Assembly (NCBI RefSeq): GCF_030124325.1
Contig: NZ_JASKLR010000003.1
Coordinates: 124,001 to 188,000 of the forward strand
Length of the DNA stretch: 64,000 nucleotides
Direction of reading: 5' to 3'
Source: Sinorhizobium sp. 8-89
GTDB lineage: Bacteria; Pseudomonadota; Alphaproteobacteria; Rhizobiales; Rhizobiaceae
Positions 16,325 to 25,555 of this stretch are shown in pieces. Each line of letters starts with the position of its first letter. The stretch's first letter is position 1. The position numbers and the translations under genes are program-made. The notes under the pieces were generated by a model that saw nothing but the letters and a program-made list of their open reading frames with translations, was not told the DNA's origin and did not search any database.

Positions 16325-16490
16325 ATCCGTTGGCGGCAGGGCCGCCGAAGCAGGCTGTGAGCGGTTCTTAGCCTAGCTTGCGCGTCGCTTCAATGGTCAA
16401 TTGCAGGAGATTGTGGGGGAAATTCGTTTTCCTGGTCCGCACTGAAGTCGCTTCGCATCGCCTATGGGCGGATATGCACCCAAAGAAGGA

Positions 16491-16514
16491 CGCCGCATCT
16501 TGAGGGATGCGGCG
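16491..16514 (-). terminator. Hairpin after xylose-type ABC operon
   Basis: CGCCGCATC (16491-16499) pairs perfectly with GATGCGGCG (16506-16514) around a six-base loop, 42 bases past the xylG stop on the minus strand. No clear T-run follows on that strand. Confidence 0.55.
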
Positions 16515-16555
16515 CCGGATTGATCGGGCGGATGCGGTCACAGGCCGGGGTGCCG

Positions 16556-17341
16556 TCACGCCATCTGCATGGCGCCAGGGCCCGGAATCGCCTTCGGCGG
16601 CACCTTGCCCATGATGATCATGCCGAGCACCTCGTCCTTGGTCACGTCCTCGGTGCGGGCGTGGCCGACGACCTGACCGTTCTTCATCACCGATACGCGA
16701 TCGGCGAGGTCGAAGACGTCGTGAATGTCATGGCTGATCAGAAAGATGCCGATGCCTTCGCGCTTCAGCTGCTTGATGAGTTCGCCGACCTGTGCGGTTT
16801 CCTGCGGTCCGAGGGCCGCCGTCGGCTCGTCCATGATCAGGATGCGGGCGTTAAAGAGGATGGCGCGGGCGATCGCCACCGATTGCCGCTGCCCGCCGGA
16901 AAGCGCCTTCACCGGTTCCTTGAAACGCTGGAAGTTCGGGTTCAGGCGGCCCATCACCTCGCGCGCCTTCGCCTCCATCGCCACATCGTCGAGCGTTCCC
17001 CAGGGGGTGCGGAGCTCCCGGCCGAGGTAGAGATTGGCGGCAGCGTCGACATTGTCGGCGACGGCGAGCGTCTGGTAGATCGTCTCGATGCCGTATTTCT
17101 TGGCGTCGCGCGGATTGTGGATGTCGGCCGGTTCGCCATTGATCAGGATCTCGCCAGCATCGCGCCTGTAGGCGCCGGAAAGAATCTTGATCAGCGTCGA
17201 CTTGCCGGCGCCGTTATGGCCGAGCAGGGCGACCACTTCACCCGGATAGAGATCGACGGAAGCGTTGTCCACCGCGTGGATGCCGCCGAAGGAGATGGAA
17301 ATGTTCCTCATTTCCACAAGCGGAGTGCGTTGATCTGTCAT
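16556..17341 (-). CDS. xylG: Xylose-type ABC transporter ATP-binding protein (single domain)
   Basis: Cytoplasmic ATPase, 261 residues with one ABC domain: Walker [10 protein letters not shown] (about 40-48), Q-loop [14 protein letters not shown], signature [14 protein letters not shown], Walker [13 protein letters not shown] and switch [10 protein letters not shown]. coli XylG has two fused ABC domains (about 510 residues); this half-size form matches FrcA/single-domain members of the carbohydrate CUT2 class and presumably works as a homodimer. The ATG at 17341 (MTDQRTPL) is 15 bases after the permease stop. The frame is open far upstream, but that part lies within xylH in another frame and is not this gene. 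Confidence 0.88.
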   Translation of the reverse strand: MTDQRTPLVEMRNISISFGGIHAVDNASVDLYPGEVVALLGHNGAGKSTLIKILSGAYRRDAGEILINGEPADIHNPRDAKKYGIETIYQTLAVADNVDAAANLYLGRELRTPWGTLDDVAMEAKAREVMGRLNPNFQRFKEPVKALSGGQRQSVAIARAILFNARILIMDEPTAALGPQETAQVGELIKQLKREGIGIFLISHDIHDVFDLADRVSVMKNGQVVGHARTEDVTKDEVLGMIIMGKVPPKAIPGPGAMQMA

Positions 17342-17355
17342 GTTCGTACTCCTGA

Positions 17356-18669
17356 TTATTTTGCGCGGGCGCGATAGACGGTGTCGAGCCAGACGGCGGT
17401 CACCAGCACGACGCCGACGACGATCCGCTGTAGCGGGCTGTCGATGCCGACGAGCACCATGCCGGATTGCAGCGACTGCATGACGAGTGCGCCGAGCATG
17501 GCGCCCGCGATCGTGCCCATACCGCCTGCAAGCGAGGTGCCGCCGATGACGGCCGCAGCGATCGTGTAAAGTTCGTCGAGCTCGCCCTGGGCATTGGTGG
17601 CGGCATTGAGGCGCGCCGTCGAGATCGCGGCGGCGACGGCACAGAGCATGCCCATCAGCGCGAAGATGCGGACGGTCACCCAGCGCGTCTTGATACCGGC
17701 AAGCTCGGCGGCCTCCGGATTGCCGCCGATCGCGAAGACATAGCGGCCGAAGCGCAGGCGCGTGGCGATGAAGGTCATGACAATGCCGATCAGGATTGCG
17801 ATCAGCACCGGAATGGCGATGCCATGGGCGATGAAGAGGCCGCCTTCCCGCCAGGCAAGGCCATTCGCTTCGGCATATTTGCGGGCGATGTTGGTCGGCC
17901 ACGGATAGTTGTTGGCGATCGCCACGGCGCCGAGGACGAGTGCGCAGCCGATTCCTGACAGGAAATACTCGGCCCATACCGGGCGGCGCGGAAAGCCGAA
18001 GCGTTTGCGCTGCTTGCGCGAGTGAATGATGCTGGCGACGATTGCGACGCAGGCGAGAAATCCGACGATCCAGCTGGCTGTCGCGCCGATCGACCCTTCG
18101 GTGCCGCCGCCCATCAGGCGAAAGGTGGCGTCCATCGGCGCGACGGTTCTGCCGCTCGTCACGAACCAGGTGGCGCCGCGCCAGACGAGCAGCCCGCCGA
18201 GCGTGACGATGAAGGACGGGACGTTGAGGAAGGCGATAATCATGCCGTGGAGCGCACCGATTGCCGCGCCGAGCGACAGGCCCGCAAGGAGAGTGATGAT
18301 CCAGGTAGCCGGATGGTTGAAGCCGAGGAGCTGTGGGAGGAGCTCCGCCTGCAACACGCCCATGATCATGCCGACGAAACCGAGGATCGAGCCGACCGAC
18401 AGGTCGATGTTACGCGTGACGATGACCAGCACCATGCCCGTCGCCATGACGGAGACCGAGGCGGTCTGCACCGACAGGTTCCAGAGGTTTCGCGGCGTGA
18501 GAAACAAGCCGCCGGATAGGAAATTGAAACCGATCCAGATGATCAGCATCGCGCCGACCATGCCCAAGAGCCGGGTGTCGATTTCGGTGGCGCGGAAGAA
18601 GCGCTTCACCGGATTTTCCGCCGCGCTGCGCGCGCGATTAAAATGTGCGGTATTCGTCGTGTCGGCCAT
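17356..18669 (-). CDS. xylH: Xylose-type ABC transporter permease
   Basis: A 437-residue inner-membrane permease of the CUT2/BPD_transp_2 class with many hydrophobic segments (first at about residues 40-65, [20 protein letters not shown]). The family stretch [21 protein letters not shown] and the cytoplasmic coupling loop [21 protein letters not shown] are both present, as is the late [21 protein letters not shown]. About 400-440 residues is normal for XylH, longer than RbsC. The ATG at 18669 ([10 protein letters not shown]) has GGGGGA upstream; 18702 would add 11 residues. Forms the channel with xylG and is fed by XylF. A 213-base gap containing a palindromic repeat separates it from xylF. 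Confidence 0.88.
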   Translation of the reverse strand: MADTTNTAHFNRARSAAENPVKRFFRATEIDTRLLGMVGAMLIIWIGFNFLSGGLFLTPRNLWNLSVQTASVSVMATGMVLVIVTRNIDLSVGSILGFVGMIMGVLQAELLPQLLGFNHPATWIITLLAGLSLGAAIGALHGMIIAFLNVPSFIVTLGGLLVWRGATWFVTSGRTVAPMDATFRLMGGGTEGSIGATASWIVGFLACVAIVASIIHSRKQRKRFGFPRRPVWAEYFLSGIGCALVLGAVAIANNYPWPTNIARKYAEANGLAWREGGLFIAHGIAIPVLIAILIGIVMTFIATRLRFGRYVFAIGGNPEAAELAGIKTRWVTVRIFALMGMLCAVAAAISTARLNAATNAQGELDELYTIAAAVIGGTSLAGGMGTIAGAMLGALVMQSLQSGMVLVGIDSPLQRIVVGVVLVTAVWLDTVYRARAK

Positions 18670-18709
18670 GGCCGCCGTCCCCCACTGTTTCCATTTGCCC
18701 ATGCGGTCG

Positions 18710-18773
18710 TTCTACAGCGCCGCGCGTCTTCTCAGACGCGCAAAGAACGCTGCAGCACTTTGAATTGCTGCGC
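18710..18773 (-). repeat. RIME-like palindromic repeat, module 2 (copy 1)
   Basis: On the minus strand it reads GCAGCAATTCAAAGTGCTGC, then AGCGTTCTTTGC and the palindrome GCGCGTCT/AGACGCGC (18722-18729/18734-18741 on plus), ending GGCGCTGTAG. The same unit recurs at 20086, 31399, 55455 and 63748. It sits in the xylF-xylH intercistronic gap, where it could stabilise the upstream xylF message or trim transcription into xylH. Confidence 0.8.
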
Positions 18774-18882
18774 CGCGTTGCCGCGATCTTATCACCCGCA
18801 TGCGAAGACCGTCCCGACCTCAAGCAAACGCCGCAACGGGTTCACGTTGCGGCGTCTTGAGGTCAATTCAAATGCCGAGCAG

Positions 18883-19923
18883 TCAGTTGCACGCGGCGGT
18901 GGTGCCGGCAGCAACGCCCTGGCAAGCCGCGTCCTTGGAAATCCAGCCGGCGTCGATGACGACGTTCAGATTATCCTTGGTGATGGCAAGCGGTGCCAGG
19001 AAGACCGACTTCATGGCAACACCCTTCGGTCCGCCGTTGAAGGTTTGAACGCCCTCGATCTCGTCCATTGTCTTGCCGGCGGCGAGCGCGGAAGCGATTT
19101 CAGCGGCCCTCTTGCCGAGTTCACGCGCGTCCTTCCAAACGGAAACCGTCTGGGTGCCGAGCGCGACGCGGTTGAGCGCCGCAAAGTCGCCGTCCTGACC
19201 GGAGACCGGTACGGAGCCTGCGAGACCCTGTGCCGAAAGCGCGGCGATCGCGCCGCCGGCCGTGCCGTCGTTGGAAGCGACGACCGCGTCGACCTTGTTG
19301 TCATTCGCGGTCAGGAACTGCTCCATATTCTTCTGGGCATTTTCCGGCTTCCAGCCATCGGTGTAGGCCTCACCGACGTTCTTGACCTTGCCGCCGTCAA
19401 CCGCTTCCTTCAGCACTTCCATCTGCCCGGCAAAGAGGAAGTCGGCGTTCGGGTCGGACGAGGAGCCCTTGATGAAGACGAAGTTGCCCTCCGGCTTCAC
19501 CTTGAAGACTTCGCGGGCCTGCATGCGGCCCACTTCCTTGTTGTCGAAGGTGATGTAGAAGGCGTCCGGGTTCTCGATCAGGCGGTCGTAGCCGACGACC
19601 GGGATGCCCTCTGCGGTGGCCTTTTCGATCGCCGGGGCGATCGCGTCGGAATCCTGGGCGAGCACGATCAAGGCGTTTGCGCCCTGCGCGATCAGCGACT
19701 CGATGTCGGTCAGCTGCTTGGCGGCGGAAGACTGAGCATCGGCGGAGATATATTTGTCGCCGGAAGCCTCAAGCGCGGCCTTGATGGCGGCTTCGTCGGT
19801 CTTCCAACGCTCTTCCTGGAAGTTCGACCAGGAAACGCCGACGACAAGGTCCTTGGCGATCGCGGCCGAATGCATTGACGCGATGATGGCAACCCCCGCC
19901 ATCAGCTTCAAAACGGATTTCAT
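18883..19923 (-). CDS. xylF: Xylose-type sugar ABC transporter periplasmic binding protein
   Basis: A 346-residue periplasmic sugar-binding protein (Peripla_BP_4). Signal peptide [23 protein letters not shown] with cleavage after AIA. The mature protein starts [21 protein letters not shown], the XylF opening, followed by [61 protein letters not shown] and [13 protein letters not shown], all ligand-pocket segments of XylF. D-xylose is the best guess; related pentoses or fructose cannot be excluded. The ATG at 19923 has GGGAGGAT at good spacing. First gene of the operon xylF-xylH-xylG, transcribed away from the ROK regulator. Confidence 0.88.
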   Translation of the reverse strand: MKSVLKLMAGVAIIASMHSAAIAKDLVVGVSWSNFQEERWKTDEAAIKAALEASGDKYISADAQSSAAKQLTDIESLIAQGANALIVLAQDSDAIAPAIEKATAEGIPVVGYDRLIENPDAFYITFDNKEVGRMQAREVFKVKPEGNFVFIKGSSSDPNADFLFAGQMEVLKEAVDGGKVKNVGEAYTDGWKPENAQKNMEQFLTANDNKVDAVVASNDGTAGGAIAALSAQGLAGSVPVSGQDGDFAALNRVALGTQTVSVWKDARELGKRAAEIASALAAGKTMDEIEGVQTFNGGPKGVAMKSVFLAPLAITKDNLNVVIDAGWISKDAACQGVAAGTTAACN

Positions 19924-20025
19924 TTCATCCTCCCAATTGGTTGCGCCGTGCGCACGAACCTCCCGCACGCCTCCTCGGCCAACCCTGAAGTGCTGTCGTA
20001 AACGGGCCGCAGCCAGTGCGGACTT

Positions 20026-20046
20026 TTTTCTCGACAGTCGAGAAAA
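20026..20046. promoter_or_regulatory. Perfect palindrome between xylF and ROK regulator
   Basis: TTTTCTCGAC (20026-20035), central A, GTCGAGAAAA (20037-20046): perfect 10-base arms with a single-base centre, 103 bases upstream of xylF and about 220 upstream of the ROK gene. Best candidate operator for the ROK repressor. Confidence 0.7.
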
Positions 20047-20085
20047 TAGATGTCAGAGTTTTAGCAGGCTGTCAACAAGGCTCCC

Positions 20086-20146
20086 GGCAGCGCCGCGCGT
20101 CTTTTCCGAGACGCACGGAAATCGCTGTAGCACTTTGAAATGCCGC
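20086..20146 (-). repeat. RIME-like palindromic repeat, module 2 (copy 2)
   Basis: The minus strand reads GGCATTTCAAAGTGCTACAG, then a GCGTCT/AGACGC-type palindrome and GGCGCTG. Similar to 18710-18773 and in the same orientation, here in the xylF/ROK promoter region between the operator palindrome and the ROK gene. Confidence 0.7.
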
Positions 20147-20268
20147 CTGTTTTCATCCTTGAATCGGCTTCGATCCAGGGAAACAAGCAGGGCGCCTTGT
20201 CTTGCCGCTCAACAGATGCTTTGGAGGAGGCATGTGGTTGAAGGATCCGCCGTCGACAGGGATGTGTA

Positions 20269-21477
20269 ATGCTGACCAAGTCCAGTACTGAACTTGTACG
20301 TCAGCAGAACAGCACGCTTGTCCTTGCGGCGCTCCGCCGGAAAGGCTCCTTGTCCCACACCGAAATCGCGTCGGAGACCGGTCTCGCCTCCGCCACCGTC
20401 TCCGCCATCACCGCTGAGCTGGAACGCGCCGGAATCATCGCCAGGAGCGAACAGCATGTCCAGGGTGGCCGTGGCCGGCCGCGCGTGCTGCTCACGCCGA
20501 GACGCGACTACGGCTATGTGATCGTCGTGCGCATCTCGTCCGATATCGTGCAGTATTCGCTTGCCGACTATGGCGGCACGCTGCTCGACCGGTTCGAAGA
20601 AGCCAGAAACCACGACCTGAAGGGTACGGCGGCCTTTGGACGGATATTTGCCACCGCGCTTGAACGGCTGCTCCAGCGCTCGCGCATCACGAAGAAAGAG
20701 GTGCTCGCCATCTCGATCAGCAGCAAGGGTCTCGTCGCCGGCGACGGGGCGCGGCTGATCTGGTCGCCGGTCTTCGGCAGCGAGGAACTCGATTTCCAAA
20801 GCCTGCTCCGGCCGGAGTGGCGGGCCAAGATCTTGCTGAGCAACGAGACGCTGCTGGTGGCCCAGGCGCTTGCGGTCCGGGCCGAGGAGGGGAGGGACGA
20901 CTTCAAGGCGCTTGCGGCTATATCGCTCGGCCACAGCATTGGTCTCGGTCTGGCGCGGAACGGGCATTTCGGCGAACTCGACGTTTCGGCGCCGAATTTC
21001 GGGCACATGCTGCACACGAGTTCCGCCGGGCTCTGCCGGTGCGGCAGCCGTGGCTGTATCGAGGCAGCCGCCGGCTTCTATGGAATCCTGCGCACGGCCT
21101 TCGAGGTGCCTTCCGATACGATCCCGGCGAAATTCGTGCCGCTTTCGGAAATGGACAAGATTGCGGCCAGTGCGCGCCAGGGCCATCGGATGGCTGGATA
21201 TGCCTTCCGCCAGGCCGGGATCGCTCTCGGCAACGGCATTTCCCGCCTGCTGAGCCTTTATGAGTCAATGCCGATCTTCGTCACCGGATCAGGGACGCGC
21301 TACTTCGACCTACTGCAGAAGGGGGTGGAGGAGGGGCTCGCCCAGTCCTTGCAGGTGCGCCTGATAGGTCCGCCGGAGATCACGGTCGTGGCCGACGAGC
21401 AGCGGCTGGTTTTCGATGGTCATCTCAATCGGGCACTGAGCACGATCGATAGCGGCCTTGCCGCCGGGCACGGCTAG
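20269..21477 (+). CDS. ROK-family transcriptional regulator (XylR-like)
   Basis: A 402-residue ROK repressor. N-terminal helix-turn-helix at about 20-60 (LRRKGSLSHTEIASETGLASATVSAITAELERAGII), then a sugar-kinase-like ROK domain with zinc motif CRCGSRGC (about 257-264) and IEAAAG. The ATP-binding kinase residues are not evident, as usual for NagC/XylR-type regulators. It is divergent from xylFHG with a perfect palindrome between, so it very likely represses that operon and is released by the imported sugar or a derivative. ATG at 20269 after GGGATGTG. The diguanylate cyclase gene starts 78 bases after its stop. Confidence 0.87.
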   Translation: MLTKSSTELVRQQNSTLVLAALRRKGSLSHTEIASETGLASATVSAITAELERAGIIARSEQHVQGGRGRPRVLLTPRRDYGYVIVVRISSDIVQYSLADYGGTLLDRFEEARNHDLKGTAAFGRIFATALERLLQRSRITKKEVLAISISSKGLVAGDGARLIWSPVFGSEELDFQSLLRPEWRAKILLSNETLLVAQALAVRAEEGRDDFKALAAISLGHSIGLGLARNGHFGELDVSAPNFGHMLHTSSAGLCRCGSRGCIEAAAGFYGILRTAFEVPSDTIPAKFVPLSEMDKIAASARQGHRMAGYAFRQAGIALGNGISRLLSLYESMPIFVTGSGTRYFDLLQKGVEEGLAQSLQVRLIGPPEITVVADEQRLVFDGHLNRALSTIDSGLAAGHG

Positions 21478-21555
21478 AGGCGAGTCCTGGTACTTTTGCA
21501 ATTTACAGTTATTTAGCGACTCCTTGCCAAGCTGTCCCAGAAAGCGGGGGCAGCC

Positions 21556-23910
21556 ATGTTTTCAGTGATTGCATGCATACGCAATGACCATGACTGGCGT
21601 CTGATCGCCGTGGCGGCGATCGTTTGTCTTGCCGGCAGCATCGCCACGATGCTGCTGTTGCTGCGTGCGCAGCGTAGCGAAGGCACCCAGCGGCGCCTTT
21701 GGACCGCGGCATGCGCCTTTGCGTCCGGCGTCGGCATCTGGTCGACGCACTTCATAGCGATGCTCGCCTATGACGGTGGCATACCGATCGCCTATGAGAT
21801 CCAGGGCACGACACTTTCCGTGCTGGTGGCGATCGCGGCGTCCTGGATCGCATTTGCCGTCGCACTGATCGGGACCTTCCGTTCTGCTTTCGCCGTCGGC
21901 GGTTTGCTGCTTGGCTTTGGCATCGCAGCGATGCATTTCACCGGCATGCGTGCGGTCGAGACGCAGGGCCAGGTCGCCTTCGATTTCGAATCGACGGTTA
22001 CCGCCGTCATGTTAGGCACGCTCATCGCCGGCGGTGCGCTTCATGCGTTTTGGACAATGTCCGGTGTCGGGAGGCTGGTCGTGTCGACACTCCTGCTGGT
22101 GATTGCGATATGCGCGATGCATTTCAAGTCGATGAGCGGTGTCAGCCTGGTGCCGGATCCGAGCGCCGCGGCCGCGGATGTATTCGATCCCACCTGGCTC
22201 GCCGGGGGCGTGATCGTCGCGTCAACGACACTCATCCTCATGGCTTTCGGCGCGCTCTTTCTCGACAGGCACCTCACGGATCTTCGCGGGCTTGTCAACG
22301 CGTCGCTCGACGGCATGATGATCGTTCGCGACGACGAAATCATCGATGTGAACGAGCGTTTTGCCGGTCTTTGCGGCCGGAGTGCAAGCGAATTGGCAAG
22401 AACAAGCCCAGCGGGGCTGTTCGTGCAGGATCGCGAGCGGCCAGTGGATCGCCAGGCGTTGGGCGGATCATGCGAACTCGAACTGGTTCACGCGGACGGA
22501 AGGCGAATCCCCGTCGAATATATCTGCCGCACGATCGAATACCGGGGCCGGGAGTGCGACGTGATTTTCGTGCGCGATCTCAGTCAGCGCAAGGAGGCCG
22601 AGCGCACCATCGAGCATCTTGCACATCACGATGCGCTGACAGACCTTTCGAACCGCAGTTCGTTCGACCGCCGCATGGCGCAGGCGATCGCCCTGGCGAG
22701 TGCGAGGAACGAACAGTTGGCCGTCCTCTGTCTCGACCTCGACCGTTTCAAGGCCGTCAACGATATTTTCGGTCACGGAGAAGGCGATCGTATCCTGCGC
22801 AAGGCGGCGGATATCCTGCGTGCGGCATGTGGAGAAGGCGACACGATCGCGCGGCTTGGAGGCGATGAATTCGCGATCATACAGCCTTCCGTCGCGCAGC
22901 CGGAGGCCTCGCGGCAATTGTCGGACCGTATTCTCGGCCTTTTCGCCGAGGAAATGGATACGAACCGCGATCCGATGGCCGTCGGCGTCAGCATCGGCGT
23001 GGCGATTTATCCGGCCGATGGGGTCACGGCGGACCGGCTTTGCAACAATGCCGATACGGCGCTTTACCGGGCGAAGCAGACCGGCAAGGGTATCGCCTGC
23101 TTCTTCGACGCCGAGATGGATGCAGCCGTGCGCACACGCCGGCAGATTGAAAACGATCTGCGGCACGCGGTCGTCAGACGGCAGCTTTTCCTCGAGTACC
23201 AACCGCTTGTAGATGTTCGTGACGACAGGGTTGTCGGCTACGAAGCGTTGTTGCGCTGGAGGCATCCCGATCGCGGTCTCGTCAGTCCCAGCGTTTTCAT
23301 TCCGATCGCCGAGGAAAGCGGCTCGATCATCCAGATCGGTGAGTGGGCGCTCGAGCAGGCCTGTTTTGAAGCAGTCCGGTGGAACGAACCGCTGCCGATT
23401 TCAGTCAACATATCGCCGGTCCAGTTTCTGCTTCCCAACCTCTTTGATCAGATCGAAGGGATTCTGCGGCGAACCGGTCTTGAACCGCGCCGGCTGGAAC
23501 TGGAGATCACCGAAGCAGCCTTGATGCACAACAGAGATGACGTGCTGACGACCCTCGTCCGGCTGCGATTGCTCGGTGTGCGCATCGTGATGGACGATTT
23601 CGGGACAGGGCATTCCTCGCTCAGCAATCTCCAGACCTTCCCCTTTGACAAGCTTAAGATCGATTGCAGCTTCACCGCCGCCCTCGACAAGGATCCGGCG
23701 GCGCATGCCATCATCCGCGCGATCATCGCTCTCGGCCAGAGCCTTAACCTGCCGGTGGTGACCGAAGGAGTCGAAACCGAGCGACAGAGGCAGATCATCG
23801 TAGAAGAGGGATGTCAGCAGATCCAGGGCTTCCTCTCCGGTCGTCCGGGGCGCGCGCCGAGTTCCAGCCAACAGCCTGCGCGCGACTGGTTGAAATCGGC
23901 CGAAGCGTGA
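21556..23910 (+). CDS. MHYT-PAS-GGDEF-EAL bifunctional c-di-GMP protein
   Basis: A 784-residue inner-membrane signalling protein. Residues about 10-235 contain seven hydrophobic segments with the MHYT sensor repeats: STHFIAM near 58, MHFTGMR near 130 and MHFKSMS near 190, thought to bind copper and sense gases. A PAS region (about 255-345) follows, then GGDEF with the intact active site RLGGDEF (about 434) and EAL with YEALLRW, SVNISPVQF, ELEITE, DDFGTG, KLKID, TEGVET and QGF all present. It therefore looks able both to make and to degrade c-di-GMP. The RxxD inhibitory site before GGDEF reads GEGD, so product inhibition there is probably lost. ATG 21556. Confidence 0.93.
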   Translation: MFSVIACIRNDHDWRLIAVAAIVCLAGSIATMLLLLRAQRSEGTQRRLWTAACAFASGVGIWSTHFIAMLAYDGGIPIAYEIQGTTLSVLVAIAASWIAFAVALIGTFRSAFAVGGLLLGFGIAAMHFTGMRAVETQGQVAFDFESTVTAVMLGTLIAGGALHAFWTMSGVGRLVVSTLLLVIAICAMHFKSMSGVSLVPDPSAAAADVFDPTWLAGGVIVASTTLILMAFGALFLDRHLTDLRGLVNASLDGMMIVRDDEIIDVNERFAGLCGRSASELARTSPAGLFVQDRERPVDRQALGGSCELELVHADGRRIPVEYICRTIEYRGRECDVIFVRDLSQRKEAERTIEHLAHHDALTDLSNRSSFDRRMAQAIALASARNEQLAVLCLDLDRFKAVNDIFGHGEGDRILRKAADILRAACGEGDTIARLGGDEFAIIQPSVAQPEASRQLSDRILGLFAEEMDTNRDPMAVGVSIGVAIYPADGVTADRLCNNADTALYRAKQTGKGIACFFDAEMDAAVRTRRQIENDLRHAVVRRQLFLEYQPLVDVRDDRVVGYEALLRWRHPDRGLVSPSVFIPIAEESGSIIQIGEWALEQACFEAVRWNEPLPISVNISPVQFLLPNLFDQIEGILRRTGLEPRRLELEITEAALMHNRDDVLTTLVRLRLLGVRIVMDDFGTGHSSLSNLQTFPFDKLKIDCSFTAALDKDPAAHAIIRAIIALGQSLNLPVVTEGVETERQRQIIVEEGCQQIQGFLSGRPGRAPSSSQQPARDWLKSAEA

Positions 23911-23930
23911 TTTTCGTTGCGTGAAAAACA

Positions 23931-23953
23931 AAGCCGGGCGTTGAGCCCGGCTT
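23931..23953. terminator. Bidirectional terminator
   Basis: AAGCCGGGC (23931-23939) and GCCCGGCTT (23945-23953) around a five-base loop, between the convergent GGDEF-EAL gene and idhA. A-rich on the left side and T-poor on the right. Confidence 0.75.
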
Positions 23954-23977
23954 GTCCGTATTATCGAGGTGGCGGCC

Positions 23978-24970
23978 TCAGGCGATGCTGATCTGGCGCT
24001 TTTCGGCAACCGACTTCACGGCCGCGTCCGCCAGCGCCAGCGCGGCGAGGCCGTCCTTGCCGGAGGGGGTGATTTCCGCACCCTTTTCGACCGCGGCGAT
24101 GAAGCTCTCGATCTCGTTTGCGTAGGCTTCGGTATAGCGCGTCATGAAGAAGTCATGCAGCGGCGGGCGCGTGTAGCCTTCACCGGTAGCGATTTCGATT
24201 GAAACCGGGCGCTGGTTTTCCGCCGAGACCACACCCTTCGATCCGTGAACCTCGATCCGCTGATCGTAGCCATAGGTGGCGCGGCGCGAATTCGAGATGA
24301 TCGCCTGCCTGCCTGAGGCCGTCTGCAGGATGACCGAAACGCTGTCGTAGTCGCCAGCCGCGCCGATCGCCTTGTCCACGAGCACGGCTGCGGTGGCGGT
24401 GACCGTGACGGGCTCCTCCCCGAGCAGGAAGCGCGCCATGTCGAAATCGTGGATCGTCATGTCGCGGAAGATGCCGCCGGAGCGCTTGATGTAGTCGACC
24501 GGCGGCGCACCCGGATCGCGCGAGGTGATCGTCACCATCTCGACATCGCCGATGCGGCCGTCGTCGATCGCCTTGCGCACCGCCATGAAATGCGGGTCGA
24601 AGCGGCGGTTGAAGCCGACCATCAGCTTTGCCTTGGTTTCCGCCACGACCTTGAGGCAGGCCCTCACGCGCTCGACATCGAGATCGATCGGCTTCTCGCA
24701 GAAGATCGCCTTGCCGGCGCGGGCGAAGCGCTCGATCAGGTCGGCATGCGTATCGGTCGGCGTGCAGATGACGACTGCATCGATATCGGCGGCGCTTTCG
24801 ATCGCCTCGATCGTGCGCACCTCGCAACCATAAGCCTTGGCAATGGCGTCCGCCGCAGCCGGGAAAGCGTCGGCAACCGCCACGAGGACGGCGTCGGGAT
24901 TGCCGCTGACGGCTTTCGCGTGAACCTTGCCGATACGCCCGGCGCCCAGAAGACCAAATCTCACAGTCAT
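23978..24970 (-). CDS. idhA: Myo-inositol 2-dehydrogenase
   Basis: A 330-residue Gfo/Idh/MocA oxidoreductase that oxidises myo-inositol at C2 to 2-keto-myo-inositol with NAD, the first step of rhizobial inositol use. Rossmann loop GLLGAGRIGKVHA (about 6-18), the EKPIDLD motif with catalytic Lys near 97, VGFNRRFDP, and GGIFRDMTIHDFDMARFL containing the Asp/His pair near 170-180. The tract ATYGYDQRIEVHGSKG is typical of rhizobial IdhA. No other iol genes are nearby, as also recalled for S. meliloti, where idhA is separate from iolA-E. Transcribed alone from 24970; convergent with the GGDEF-EAL gene. Confidence 0.88.
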   Translation of the reverse strand: MTVRFGLLGAGRIGKVHAKAVSGNPDAVLVAVADAFPAAADAIAKAYGCEVRTIEAIESAADIDAVVICTPTDTHADLIERFARAGKAIFCEKPIDLDVERVRACLKVVAETKAKLMVGFNRRFDPHFMAVRKAIDDGRIGDVEMVTITSRDPGAPPVDYIKRSGGIFRDMTIHDFDMARFLLGEEPVTVTATAAVLVDKAIGAAGDYDSVSVILQTASGRQAIISNSRRATYGYDQRIEVHGSKGVVSAENQRPVSIEIATGEGYTRPPLHDFFMTRYTEAYANEIESFIAAVEKGAEITPSGKDGLAALALADAAVKSVAEKRQISIA

Positions 24971-25321
24971 TTTCGTCTCTCTCGAAATCCGGTCGCAACC
25001 GGAAGGGGGCGCGATGATTGACGCTCATTGCGCAAAGGCGTCGCGGACCGTGTGGCCTGCGTATGTGTCAAGGAGTTGTAACGAAGATTGATGTCGCCGC
25101 AGATCGCGGCGAGGTGCGTCTCTCCCTTGCCTCCGTCCCGATTCTCCCGCTTGCGACAATTTCGCGAGAAAGGCGGAATGAAAAGGCCAAATTCATTAGT
25201 TACGGAATTTTTATTCTATTTCTGCTGCGGCCGTCAAGAGCTGGTTTGTGGCGGCACACTTGCAGGCGCGGCCAATTTGCCCCTACAAGGGGAGCCAATT
25301 GCACGTCGGCTGAGAGACAGG
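24971..25321. other. Intergenic region idhA / small membrane protein
   Basis: 351 bases between divergent genes. It contains an AT-rich stretch at about 25185-25225 in otherwise GC-rich sequence, suitable for a promoter of the small membrane gene. No palindrome, small gene or known element was recognised. Confidence 0.4.
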
Positions 25322-25552
25322 ATGCTCAAATTCATCGATCCGGACCACCCTTTTTACCGGCCCTTGTGGATCCGTCTGTTGATCGTCGCCTTCTGCGCCG
25401 CGTGGACGGCGGTCGAGTTCAGCAGCGGACAGACCGTGTGGGGCATGATCTTCCTGGCCGTGACCGCCTATGCCGGCTGCGCCTTGCTTATTTTCTACAA
25501 GCCGAAGCAACCGGCCGATGACAAGACCGACGCGGGTGACGCTCCCAAGTGA
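25322..25552 (+). CDS. Small two-helix membrane protein, unknown function
   Basis: A 76-residue protein beginning MLKFIDPDHPFYRPLWIR. Two hydrophobic helices are visible (about 19-35, LLIVAFCAAWTAVEF, and 41-58, VWGMIFLAVTAYAGCALLIFY), then a charged C-terminal tail KPKQPADDKTDAGDAPK. This matches a type of short conserved rhizobial membrane protein, but no function is known. The frame stays open upstream to 25088; the ATG at 25322 is preferred because the protein-like region starts there and an AGAGACAG stretch precedes it. It ends 3 bases before the stop of the convergent DnaJ-like gene. Confidence 0.75.
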   Translation: MLKFIDPDHPFYRPLWIRLLIVAFCAAWTAVEFSSGQTVWGMIFLAVTAYAGCALLIFYKPKQPADDKTDAGDAPK

Positions 25553-25555
25553 AGC

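Noticed and set aside
15811-16371. 186-codon plus-strand frame across the tRNA
   Set aside because: Its last part is the antisense translation of the tRNA-Arg gene, and the rest has no protein-family features.
16556-17977. Long minus-strand frame as a 473-residue protein
   Set aside because: Only the last 261 codons are the xylG protein; the upstream part overlaps xylH in another frame and reads Arg/His-rich shadow sequence.
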